DNA of 64,000 nt from Planctomycetaceae bacterium. GTDB lineage: Bacteria > Planctomycetota > Phycisphaerae > Phycisphaerales > UBA1924. A program made the position numbers and the translations under genes. Shown one piece after another: positions 9,755 through 19,950 of this stretch. The stretch spans positions 1-64,000 of the forward strand of contig JAIYDA010000117.1 of NCBI GenBank assembly GCA_027487735.1. The letters are read 5' to 3'. A model generated the notes under the pieces. The model was given only the letters and a program-made list of their open reading frames with translations. It had not been told where the DNA came from and ran no database searches. The stretch's first letter is position 1. Every line of letters begins with the position of its first letter.

Positions 9755-10312
9755 ATGAAGCGTTTCGTTCTTTGCGTCGCTGCGCTCGCAGCGGCAGCCG
9801 GTGCGGCTCAGGCCGACATCACGTTCACGTTCACGAACTTCACGCAGGCTGGCTTCAGCTTTGCTCAGCTGGCTGGCGGCACGCAGCCCCTGATCACGGG
9901 CTCGCTGACCGGCATCAGCATCAACGCAACGCTGAATGCAAGCACGAACTTCACATATGCTGACGACCTCACGGTCTACGTTGATCCGGCTCCTCTGTCG
10001 GGTGGCGGCTTCGTGCAGGCGGGTGGCTTCAGCAACCTGAGTGCAGCGCAACGCTACGCCTGGGCGAACGGTGGCAGCAATGCTGTGGGCACCACGGTGA
10101 TCGACACCATCACGCTCACGAGCCCCGTCGCGTTCGCGGGCACGGTTGCTGACCCGATCGTGTGGCTTGGTAACGGCTACGGCTCTGCGGGCACGAGCGG
10201 CACCTGGACCGGCAGCGTGACGCTGCTGGGCGTGAACGTCATTCCCGCTCCGAGCGCGGCCGCTCTGATGGGCCTGGGCGCGGTGGCTGGTCTGCGTCGT
10301 CGTCGTCGCTAA
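9755..10312 (+). CDS. PEP-CTERM-type (PAPS variant) sorting-domain secreted protein
   Basis: Signal peptide MKRFVLCVAALAAAAGAAQA; C-terminus VIPAPSAAALMGLGAVAGLRRRRR. Confidence 0.85.
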   Translation: MKRFVLCVAALAAAAGAAQADITFTFTNFTQAGFSFAQLAGGTQPLITGSLTGISINATLNASTNFTYADDLTVYVDPAPLSGGGFVQAGGFSNLSAAQRYAWANGGSNAVGTTVIDTITLTSPVAFAGTVADPIVWLGNGYGSAGTSGTWTGSVTLLGVNVIPAPSAAALMGLGAVAGLRRRRR

Positions 10313-10385
10313 TCGCGGCGATTCGTCGCAGCGATTGCTTGAAACAGAGGCCACGCGTGCGCGGGTGGCCTGAGCGTCAACTTCA

Positions 10386-10418
10386 AGCCGGCAACCTTTA
10401 TGGGTTGCCGGTTTTTTC
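10386..10418 (+). terminator. Rho-independent terminator
   Basis: ccggcaacc-tttat-gggttgccgg followed by tttttt. Confidence 0.8.
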
Positions 10419-10435
10419 ATGGCCGCGCGTCGTTC

Positions 10436-12319
10436 TCAATCGCCGTCTGGTGCCCCGCCCTTGCGCGGGTCGCTTGCGGCTTGCCAGTGGCATGCGCCGT
10501 CGACGCTGGCATCGCACTCGCCGTGGTCGCCCCGTGCGGGGACGCGCCGCATGACCTGCACCGCGGCGACGGGTTGACGCCTGCCCACCTCGTGACCCAT
10601 GGCTTCGAGCTGCGTTTGCACGCTCGTCGCGATGAGGCCATCTTCGAGTTGCAGGGTGTGGGGCGACCACTGGTGGTGGAAGCGGGGCCTTTGCACAGCG
10701 TCCCACGCGGGCATCTTCCACACGAGCATGTTGAGCATCGCCTGCAAGGTGCCGCTGATGATGCGCGGGCCACCGCTCGCGCCCGCGAGCAGCGCGGCGC
10801 GAGCGTCGGCGCGATCATCATCGAGGACGATGGTGGGCGTCATGGCGCTCAGAGGCCGCTTGCCGGGCTGTGGGCGGTTGCGCTCGGCGTGGCTGAGGCC
10901 AAAGGCGTTGGCCTCGCCTGCCCGCGTGAGGAAGTCGTCGATGGTGTCGTTGAGGACAAAGCCCATGGGCTCGACGGCGACGAGCGAGCCGAAGACGAGG
11001 TTGATGGTCTCGGTGCACGCGACGGCGTTGCCATCGCGATCGACGACGCAGAGGTGGCTCGTGCCGCCGCCCTTCAGCGCGGGGGGCGGGAGGTGCGAGC
11101 CGTAGGCAGCTTGCGCCTGCGTGCGCGAGAGGTCGATCGCGCGCGCACGGGCGCGAAGGGCTTGCTCATCGAGCAGGCTTGCGAGCTCGACCGCTGCGAA
11201 GTCGGTGTCGCCCAGATAGTGGGCGCGATCGGCGAAGGCGTGCTTACAACATTCGGCGACGAGGTGGATGGCGCGAGCGCTGTTGTGCTGCGAGGGGTCT
11301 GTCGCGAGCGCGAGCAGGTGCGGGGCAAGCTCGTCGAGCATCGTGAAGACCTGCGCAAGCACGATGCCGCCGCTGCTGGGCGGGGGCATGCTCAGGACGC
11401 GCTTGCCCAGGAACTTGGTGACGAAGGGGTCGCGGAGCTTGGGTGCGTAAGCCTTCAGGTCTGCGAGAGTGAGCACGCCTCCATCGCGCGAGGCGGCGTC
11501 GACGATCGCCTGCGCGCAGGGGCCCTCGTAGAACGCGCTATCGCCATCGCGCGCGATGCGGCGTAGCAACTCGCCTTGCTCGGCGAACCGCAGGCGATCT
11601 CCGGGCGCGATGCGGCCCTCGCGCAGCAGGCGCGACCAGAGCCAAGGAAATCGCGCGATGCGCTCGTCGCGAAGCTGGGCTGGCGTGGGCGGGGCTTGCG
11701 TGGGCTGAGGAGGACCATCGGAGGCCTTTCGCGAGGCGAGCCACGCCTTCGTTGCAGCATCGCGGGCTTCGATCCACTCGATGATCTCTTGGCTGCTCTC
11801 GACGTAGTGCTCATCGGCTTCAAAGCCATCAAGGGCGAGGGCGATAGCGCCCGCGAGCACGTCGCTCGGTTCCCTCGTGCCCCAACTGCGGAGGGCTTGC
11901 AGCATGCCGCGCACGTGCCCGGGCACGCCCACTGCAAGGCCGCCGCGCTCGGTGGCAAAGCGATCATGGCGGAGCGCTCCGGACTCAAAGAAGTTTGGAC
12001 CGATCGCTGCGGGGCATGTTTCGCGATAGTCGAGCACCATGGAGTGCTTGCCCTGTGGCTCGCGGGGCAGGCCTTGATGAAAGTGAGCGAGCAAGAAGCC
12101 GCCACCGCCGATGCCGCAGCTGTATGGCCGCACGACGCTGAGGGCGAAGCTGGTGGCGACTGCGGCGTCAACCGCGTTACCGCCATCTCGCAGCACTTGC
12201 GCGCCCACGCGCGAGGCGAGCTTGTGGTCTGCGGCGACGCCGCAGCGCGTGAACAGAGCGGAGAAACGCGGGGGCGTGGGGGCGGCGGCGAAAGTCGTGG
12301 GGTTCGCGTCCTGCGGCAT
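10436..12319 (-). CDS. ggt: Gamma-glutamyltransferase
   Basis: MPQDANPTTF...LASRVGAQVLRDGGNAVDAAVATSFALSVVRPYSCGIGGGGFLL; C-terminal GTSHLCVVDRDGNAVACTETINLVFGS. Confidence 0.9.
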   Translation of the reverse strand: MPQDANPTTFAAAPTPPRFSALFTRCGVAADHKLASRVGAQVLRDGGNAVDAAVATSFALSVVRPYSCGIGGGGFLLAHFHQGLPREPQGKHSMVLDYRETCPAAIGPNFFESGALRHDRFATERGGLAVGVPGHVRGMLQALRSWGTREPSDVLAGAIALALDGFEADEHYVESSQEIIEWIEARDAATKAWLASRKASDGPPQPTQAPPTPAQLRDERIARFPWLWSRLLREGRIAPGDRLRFAEQGELLRRIARDGDSAFYEGPCAQAIVDAASRDGGVLTLADLKAYAPKLRDPFVTKFLGKRVLSMPPPSSGGIVLAQVFTMLDELAPHLLALATDPSQHNSARAIHLVAECCKHAFADRAHYLGDTDFAAVELASLLDEQALRARARAIDLSRTQAQAAYGSHLPPPALKGGGTSHLCVVDRDGNAVACTETINLVFGSLVAVEPMGFVLNDTIDDFLTRAGEANAFGLSHAERNRPQPGKRPLSAMTPTIVLDDDRADARAALLAGASGGPRIISGTLQAMLNMLVWKMPAWDAVQRPRFHHQWSPHTLQLEDGLIATSVQTQLEAMGHEVGRRQPVAAVQVMRRVPARGDHGECDASVDGACHWQAASDPRKGGAPDGD

Positions 12320-12407
12320 GGGGCAGGATACGAGGGGCGTCGGCGAGTGCGCGGGCAGGTGCGCGGCGAGCGCGGCGGAAGCCGAGCATCGCCTGCGGCC
12401 GGTTCGT

Positions 12408-12455
12408 TGGCGAGTGAGTTGGCGAGTTAGTTCGCGAGTTAGTTCGCGAGGAGCG
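12408..12455. repeat. 12-bp tandem repeat (CTCGCGAACTAA on minus strand, about 4 copies, degenerating)
   Basis: gttggcgagtgagttggcgagttagttcgcgagttagttcgcgag read directly. Confidence 0.8.
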
Positions 12456-13362
12456 TCGCGCTCACGGCGAGCCCTGCGGGCACGCACGCGCCCGCAAGCT
12501 CGGCACACTTGGTCAGCACGAGTGAAGCATCGTCACTCTCTCGCACCTCGACAGAATCTCCGAGGCACGCGGCGAGGGCGTGGGCGTCGTCATCGTGGAA
12601 GGGGAGCAGCACGCGCGGGCCCTGCACTTCAAAGAGGACGACCTTTCGCGCGTCGCTTGCTTCTGCGGGTGCCTCGTCGGCAACGCAGGCCGCGACTTTG
12701 CTGGCGATCATCGCGGCGGCATCATCGGCGGAGACGATCGCGTCGAGTGCGCGCACTTCGGCGTCGGGCTCGGCAGCGAGGACGCTCCAATCGACGCATG
12801 CGCTTCGCGCGGCAGCCGCTTCACGCGAGGCGACGGAGGAGAACCGCACGGGCACGGCGATGACCATGCGGCGTTCGTCGCTGAGGCTGGGAAGGCCAAA
12901 CTCGGCTTCGGGATCGATCGAGGCGACGAGGGACATGTCGACGGCAGAGAAGTCGCTGACAGTGACGGCAGCTTGCCGCGTGCTGGCGGCCGTGATGGGC
13001 GAAGGGGCATTGGCGATCAGCGCGGGCGCTTGAGTGTTGCTCGCGAGCGGAACGCTGGGGGAGGGGCGCGTGACCACCACCCAGCCCAAGAACGCGACGG
13101 CAGCGGCGGCGGCGGCGACGGGAGCACCGGCGCGACGCATCATGGCGAGCAGCGAGGGCTTGCCAGCGGAAACACCAAGCTGGCTGCCAACGAGACGTGG
13201 CAACGGGCGCGAAGCATCGTGCTCGCTGCTCAGCGCGACGCGCTCGAGCAGTTCGGCGTCGCGGGCGTGCTGCAGCAGGTCGAGCATGTCGTGCTGCTGC
13301 GCTTCATCGGCGAAGCGAAGCTCGGGCGATGCGCGGTTGGGGCTGCTTGGAGTCATGCTCAT
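12439..13362 (-). CDS. Single-pass membrane protein, candidate anti-sigma-like partner of the upstream sigma factor
   Basis: MSMTPSSPNRASPELRFADEAQQHDMLDLLQHARDAELLERVAL...MMRRAGAPVAAAAAAVAFLGWVVVTRP; encoded directly downstream of the sigma factor. Confidence 0.6.
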   Translation of the reverse strand: MSMTPSSPNRASPELRFADEAQQHDMLDLLQHARDAELLERVALSSEHDASRPLPRLVGSQLGVSAGKPSLLAMMRRAGAPVAAAAAAVAFLGWVVVTRPSPSVPLASNTQAPALIANAPSPITAASTRQAAVTVSDFSAVDMSLVASIDPEAEFGLPSLSDERRMVIAVPVRFSSVASREAAAARSACVDWSVLAAEPDAEVRALDAIVSADDAAAMIASKVAACVADEAPAEASDARKVVLFEVQGPRVLLPFHDDDAHALAACLGDSVEVRESDDASLVLTKCAELAGACVPAGLAVSATLLAN

Positions 13363-13486
13363 GAAACCCGTCCTTGCTCGGCGCCACACGACGCCTTCGC
13401 TGCTTTGTTTGCCGGTGGAAACGCGGTGTTCTGTGCGGTTTTCGGCTGCTGGGGCTGCCCACACCGCATAGATGTCAGGGGTGGAA

Positions 13487-14290
13487 TCAGGACTTGGACC
13501 CCTGGGGCGGATCAATAGCCAACAGGCCCAACCCTTGCAGCCAGGTGCGGAGCTTGCGGTAGGCGACTTGTTTGCGGCCGTTGACATTGCTGGCAGCGAT
13601 GCCCATGCGCTTGCCCAGGTCGCGGTCGGAGATGCCGCCTGCCCAGCTTCGCAGCAGCCAGCGTTCATCTTCGGACAGGCCCGCGCCGTCGTCGCTCGCA
13701 AGGGCGCTGCGCACGCGCTCGAGCAGTGCGGCGTCGTCCATCTCGGTGGGCTGCGTTTTCGTGGCGCTTTGCGAGGGGAGGACGGTGCCCAGGGTGTATC
13801 GCTCGATCGCGGCGAGGCGGCGTTTGTCGGCACGTGCGTATTGCAGCCAGACTTTGTGCGCGATGGCGTAGGTAAACGTCGTGACCGCGCTGCGCGAGGC
13901 GTCGTAGCGACCGGCTCGCAGAGCCTGCCACAAGCCCAGCATGGTGCGCTGGGCGAGGTCATCGGCGAGGTCGTGCCGCTTGCCGGTTCGTTCCAGCAGC
14001 ACAGCGCGCACGCCCGGCACGAGGCGGGCTTGCAACGCGGCGAAGGCCTGCTCGTCGCCTTGTGCGCTCGCGACGGCGGCTTCGTTCAGCGCAGCGATGG
14101 ACGTGAGCGACTGGGCACTCCAGCGAGCGGAGGCCGCGCCCTGTGGCTCGTCGGCGGCTTGGTGCCCAGGAACAACCTGCATGCTGGCACGGTACTCCGG
14201 TTGTGGGCTGGTTCGTGACGACGAGCCAACGCCGCGCGCCGAGAGGGCCGCGCTGCCAACGAGCTGCGTCTGGGCGGACAGGGATGACAC
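13487..14290 (-). CDS. ECF-type RNA polymerase sigma factor
   Basis: HDLADDLAQRTMLGLWQALRAGRYDASRSAVTTFTYAIAHKVWLQYARADKRR...DRDLGKRMGIAASNVNGRKQVAYRKLRTWL; start uncertain. Confidence 0.85.
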   Translation of the reverse strand: MSSLSAQTQLVGSAALSARGVGSSSRTSPQPEYRASMQVVPGHQAADEPQGAASARWSAQSLTSIAALNEAAVASAQGDEQAFAALQARLVPGVRAVLLERTGKRHDLADDLAQRTMLGLWQALRAGRYDASRSAVTTFTYAIAHKVWLQYARADKRRLAAIERYTLGTVLPSQSATKTQPTEMDDAALLERVRSALASDDGAGLSEDERWLLRSWAGGISDRDLGKRMGIAASNVNGRKQVAYRKLRTWLQGLGLLAIDPPQGSKS

Positions 14291-14375
14291 GCGGCGGTTC
14301 GACCTCCGCTGGTTGTTCGCCGGAGGGCGCGGTTTGTTCTCTGGGGTTTGCCCAGCGGCTCGCGCCGGGGCGTTT

Positions 14376-15215
14376 TCAGACGTTCTTGACGAGCGTGACG
14401 GGCACGGGGGGCGCGAGGCCTGCCTGCCCGATCGCGGCGTTGCATGCGATGAGCAGGCGCTCGCGCACCGCGTCGACGTCGGTGGTTTTGCACCAGACGC
14501 TCACGTTCCAGGCGTTGGTTGCGCCCATGGCGGTGAGGGCGACGCCTGGTGCACGGTCGGCGAGGCGACCGGGCGCGGCTTGGGCAACGGCGAGAAGTGT
14601 GGCACGCTCGCGCTCGATGTCGCCACCTGCGTCGGCGTGCACCGTGACGTCGACGAGGCGCTGCTCGTAGGCGGTGGCGTTCGTGATGACGCCGCTGACG
14701 ATCGCGCCGTTGGGCACGATGATCTTGCGGTTGTCGAGCGTGTTGATGATGGTGGAGAAGAGGCTGATCTCGTCGACCACGCCCGTCTGCCCGCCCGCGG
14801 TCACGAAGTCTCCGACTTTGAAGGGCCGGAAGATGAGCAGCATGACGCCCGCTGCGATGTGGCTGAGCGACCCTTGCAAGGCAAGACCGATCGCGACGCC
14901 GATGGAGCCCAGGATCGCAACGAAGCTGGTGACCTGCACCCCAAAGCTCGAGAGGCACATGATGACCACGGCTGCGAAGATGGCCCACTTTGCGATCGCG
15001 CCCAGGAAGCGTCCGAGGGTGATATCGAGCTTGGCTTTGTCGCACGCTTTGCGGACGAGGCCCGCAACCCAACCCGCGATGATGAGGCCCACGACGAGGA
15101 GCACGATCGCCTTGACGGCGGGCAAGCCGTACTTCTCGAAGAGCGCGACGGTGTTGCTAATCTCGGCGGTGACGTTCGCAGGGTTGGCAGCTTGGGCGAG
15201 CAGGGTGAGTGGCAT
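14376..15215 (-). CDS. mscS: Small-conductance mechanosensitive channel (MscS family)
   Basis: FVAILGSIGVAIGLALQGSLSHIAAGVMLLIFRPFKVGDFVTAGGQTGVVDEISLFSTIINTLDNRKIIVPNGAI. Confidence 0.93.
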   Translation of the reverse strand: MPLTLLAQAANPANVTAEISNTVALFEKYGLPAVKAIVLLVVGLIIAGWVAGLVRKACDKAKLDITLGRFLGAIAKWAIFAAVVIMCLSSFGVQVTSFVAILGSIGVAIGLALQGSLSHIAAGVMLLIFRPFKVGDFVTAGGQTGVVDEISLFSTIINTLDNRKIIVPNGAIVSGVITNATAYEQRLVDVTVHADAGGDIERERATLLAVAQAAPGRLADRAPGVALTAMGATNAWNVSVWCKTTDVDAVRERLLIACNAAIGQAGLAPPVPVTLVKNV

Positions 15216-15374
15216 GGCGGGGTCGTCCTGGTGCGGGTGCGGGAGGCAGGTGAGGGAAACGCCCTCGCGCACCATTGTCGCGTGCCGAAGGCAGGGGGCA
15301 AGCACAGATCGTGCAAATGTGCGAACCGCGAACGTGCATAGGCGAGACGCGGTGAGCCCGATACGCTCGTTGCG

Positions 15375-15953
15375 ATGACCTTCGACCCCACTGCTTCGTT
15401 GCGCGATGCGCACGCGCTGGCCCAGGCATTTGCTGCCGACACGCGTGTGCACACATTCCTCACCACAAGCATCGACGCGCTTGCCCAGGCGTTCTCTCGT
15501 GGGAACAAGCTGCTGGTGATCGGTAATGGCGGCAGCCTGTGCGATGCGTCGCACATCGTCGAGGAGTTCACGGGGAGGTTTCGCAAGGATCGACCGCCGC
15601 TGCCCGCGATTGCGTGCGATGGTGCGGGGCACCTCACGTGCGTGGGCAATGACTATGGCTTTGAGCAGGTGTTTGCACGCTGGGTGACGGCGCTTGCGAG
15701 GCCTGGCGATGTCGTGATGCTGATGAGCACGAGCGGCAACAGCCCCAACGTGCTGCTTGCTGCGGCGGCAGCGCGGAAGGCCGGTGCGCTGTCGCTCGCG
15801 CTGACGGGCAAGGGCGGGGGCAAGCTGGCGAGCGCCGTGGAGCACGCGCTCATCGCCCCGGGAGAGACGGCGGACCGGATTCAAGAGCTGCACATGCTCG
15901 CGCTGCACACGATCGTGGAGGGCGTGGAGCATGCGATGGGGATGGTGAAGTGA
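15375..15953 (+). CDS. gmhA: SIS-domain phosphoheptose isomerase
   Basis: LLVIGNGGSLCDASHIVEEFTGRF...VVMLMSTSGNSPNVLLAAAAARKAG. Confidence 0.88.
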   Translation: MTFDPTASLRDAHALAQAFAADTRVHTFLTTSIDALAQAFSRGNKLLVIGNGGSLCDASHIVEEFTGRFRKDRPPLPAIACDGAGHLTCVGNDYGFEQVFARWVTALARPGDVVMLMSTSGNSPNVLLAAAAARKAGALSLALTGKGGGKLASAVEHALIAPGETADRIQELHMLALHTIVEGVEHAMGMVK

Positions 15954-15973
15954 GCGGGCTTGGGTGCTGAGCT

Positions 15974-16207
15974 TCAGTCGTCGTCGCGCGGCGTGTCCAG
16001 GCGCTCTTCCATCCAGTAGCGCTGGATCTCTTCGAGGATGCGTTCGTTGCAGGGGTGCCCGGGCTGTTCGACAAAGCCGGGCAGCGCGAGGACGAGTTTC
16101 TTCAGCTCGACAAAGCCCACCCGTGCGGGGTCGCGCTGGGGGTGGTGCTCGTGCAGCAGCTCGCCGATGAGGTCGACGTCGAGCCAGTGGAAGGTGTCGT
16201 TTGGCAT
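15974..16207 (-). CDS. iscX: IscX (YfhJ) Fe-S cluster assembly protein
   Basis: MPNDTFHWLDVDLIGELLHEHHPQRDPARVGFVELKKLVLALPGFVEQPGHPCNERILEEIQRYWMEE matches the IscX pattern. Confidence 0.85.
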   Translation of the reverse strand: MPNDTFHWLDVDLIGELLHEHHPQRDPARVGFVELKKLVLALPGFVEQPGHPCNERILEEIQRYWMEERLDTPRDDD

Positions 16208-16224
16208 GGGCCCTCCACCTCCGC

Positions 16225-16623
16225 CTAGTGCGGAATCTCCTTCACCGCATTGCGATTCCACGCCGGCACGCGCACGACTATCGGGCCTTCCTTCTGAATC
16301 ACGCACTGGCAGCTCAGGCGGCTGTTGCGTTGCAGGCCTGGGGCTTCTTCCACGCGGTCTTCCTCGGCTTCGGTGCTTTCGCTCAGGTTCTCCATGCCCT
16401 TCTCGACGTAGATGTGGCACGTGCTGCACGCGCAGACGCCACCGCAGGCGTGCTCGATGTTGATGCCGTGCTCCATCGCGAGTTCGAGCAGGCTCTCGCC
16501 CGTGGCCCCTTTCATCGCGTAGAGGTTCTGCGTCTTGCCCGTCAGCCCCTCGGGGTCTTCGAGGTGAAAGGTCACGGGAACAACGTCTGGGCCGTGGGGG
16601 CGGTCGGAGTGCTTCAAGTGCAT
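16225..16623 (-). CDS. fdx: 2Fe-2S ferredoxin (ISC-type adrenodoxin-like)
   Basis: HACGGVCACSTCHIYVEKGMENLSESTEAEEDRVEEAPGLQRNSRLSCQCVI cysteine pattern. Confidence 0.92.
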   Translation of the reverse strand: MHLKHSDRPHGPDVVPVTFHLEDPEGLTGKTQNLYAMKGATGESLLELAMEHGINIEHACGGVCACSTCHIYVEKGMENLSESTEAEEDRVEEAPGLQRNSRLSCQCVIQKEGPIVVRVPAWNRNAVKEIPH

Positions 16624-16733
16624 GGGGCATTGTTCGCTGCATCGCCAGCGGATGCGAGCAGCAAGCGGGCGTGGTCGCGGATTTGTTGCGAGTCGCGCGT
16701 GCTTGCGACGCCCCTTGCGGACAGCAGGATGCG

Positions 16734-17651
16734 TTACTCGCAGTCTCCCCCCGCGAGCACCCGCAGGAAAGCCAGCAGGTCGCTGTCGTCGGGAAAGAGG
16801 CTGTCGTTGTTGAAGTCGATGTCGTTGCAGGTTTGCGTGCTGCACGCACCGCCCGCGAGGACGCTCAGGAAGTCGACGAGGTCGCTGTCATCGGGAAACA
16901 GGCCGTCGCCATTGAAGTCGATGCTGTCGCACGCGAGCGGCGGCGTGCCGAGCACGAGCGTTGCTTCGAAGCTGCCGCTCTCGGTGAAGAAGCCCGTTGG
17001 GCCAACGCCTTGGCTCCCCACCACCGCGAGCACGTTGCAGTTGCTGTTGAACGTGTAGGTGCCTGGGTTGAGCGTACCGCTGAAACTAAAGGGGCCATTC
17101 TGACCGACGAAGACGGAGCGGATCGCGAGGCCCAGCGCGGTGCTGAGGCGGACGGAGCCGCTGACATCCTCATTGTCAAACGCGGCGATGCCGGAGAGGG
17201 TGTAGGGCGTGGCGACGGTGAGGGTGAAGGTGGAGCGTGCGACGCTGTTGGCACCCGCCGAGCCCACGCAGTTGTCCATGTCGATGAATGCGTTCGAAAC
17301 ACCAGCTTGCTGCACGACCCGCAGCCACGTTCCGCCGCCCACAAACTCCTGGCGCACGGTGCCGTTAGCTCGCACCTGCGCGGTCGTGCCGGGGAGGGTG
17401 GGCAGGTCTCCTGGGGCCACGGGGCCGCCTGCAATGCCAGCAGAGAGCGTGAGCACGCCGCTGGTGCCGTTGAGTTGTGCGGGGTCGTCCTGCAGAGGCC
17501 CGGTGCTGCTGCCCTGCTTGCCGACGCTGCCTTGAGCAGCGACGTCGACGTTGGCGGCAGTGACGGTGATCTGGGCAGAGGCGTGGGTTGCCGCAGCAAC
17601 GCCAACAAGACCAACGACCAGAGCAAGCGACGAACGTGTGGGTTGAGACAT
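16734..17651 (-). CDS. Secreted protein with C-terminal GC-type dockerin-like double repeat
   Basis: Signal peptide MSQPTRSSLALVVGLVGVAAATHASA; C-terminal CDSIDFNGDGLFPDDSDLVDFLSVLAGGACSTQTCNDIDFNNDSLFPDDSDLLAFLRVLAGGDCE. Confidence 0.85.
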   Translation of the reverse strand: MSQPTRSSLALVVGLVGVAAATHASAQITVTAANVDVAAQGSVGKQGSSTGPLQDDPAQLNGTSGVLTLSAGIAGGPVAPGDLPTLPGTTAQVRANGTVRQEFVGGGTWLRVVQQAGVSNAFIDMDNCVGSAGANSVARSTFTLTVATPYTLSGIAAFDNEDVSGSVRLSTALGLAIRSVFVGQNGPFSFSGTLNPGTYTFNSNCNVLAVVGSQGVGPTGFFTESGSFEATLVLGTPPLACDSIDFNGDGLFPDDSDLVDFLSVLAGGACSTQTCNDIDFNNDSLFPDDSDLLAFLRVLAGGDCE

Positions 17652-17915
17652 GGCAGGGCCTTTCTTCAAGCTAAGGAGGGCGCGGGGACTGGTCACGCTA
17701 ACGCAGCGCGTGCCTTTCGGCAAGCGTTTTTTCGTGCTCACGAGCAAATCCGCGCCATCCACACAAAATCCTCACACAATCACCACGCTTCCCTGCGCAT
17801 TGCCTCCGCCCCACTTTCCAACCCCCGCCTTCCCGTCTATCCTTGCCCCCCGCGCCTCCGCGCGGGCCTTTGGCTGTTTTCTCCCCCGGTTCGCACTCCG
17901 TAAGGAACCCACCCC

Positions 17916-19493
<1,578 letters not shown>

Positions 19494-19499
19494 CGGGTA

Positions 19500-19522
19500 C
19501 CCCGGCTCTCCGAGCCGGGAGC
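19500..19522. repeat. Perfect GC-rich hairpin cccggctc-tcc-gagccggg directly 3' of atpA
   Basis: Read directly. Confidence 0.7.
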
Positions 19523-19627
19523 GGCTGCGGTTGGTGGGGCAGGTTTGGTGGGGCAGGCGTCTCGCCTGCCTTCGGCGCATCCAGCCCCGAACAACCACGC
19601 GGCGCGGCCTGCCCAAAAGTTCATGAA

Positions 19628-19662
19628 GAAAAAGCCCGGCGGCAACGTCGGGCTTTCTCACT
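19628..19662 (+). terminator. Candidate Rho-independent terminator downstream of atpA
   Basis: aaagcccggcggcaacgtcgggcttt hairpin (one wobble pair) followed by a T-rich stretch. Confidence 0.6.
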
Positions 19663-19701
19663 TTTGAGATGGGGCTATAGTTCTTGCAAGGAGCGTGAAA
19701 G

Positions 19702-19947
19702 ATGACCTTTGATACCTTGCGAGATGTGATTCACAGCCGACCGTTCAGCCCATTTGTGCTTAGGCTCGCCGATGGCCGCTCGCTGCGCGTGAAGCACCCC
19801 GAGTTTGTCGGCTTCGTGGGCGAAAAGCGCACGCTGATGGTGTCGTTTGAAGGGAGCGGGAGTTTTGAGTTGGTGGATTTGATATTGATCAACGCGGTGG
19901 AAGTAGGGCGCGGGAAGGGTGAGGGGAAGAGGAAGAAGGCGGGGTGA
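19702..19947 (+). CDS. Conserved small hypothetical protein (81 aa)
   Basis: MTFDTLRDVIHSRPFSPFVLRLADGRSLRVKHPEFVGFVGEKRTLMV; start of the next CDS is 4 nt downstream. Confidence 0.75.
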   Translation: MTFDTLRDVIHSRPFSPFVLRLADGRSLRVKHPEFVGFVGEKRTLMVSFEGSGSFELVDLILINAVEVGRGKGEGKRKKAG

Positions 19948-19950
19948 CGA

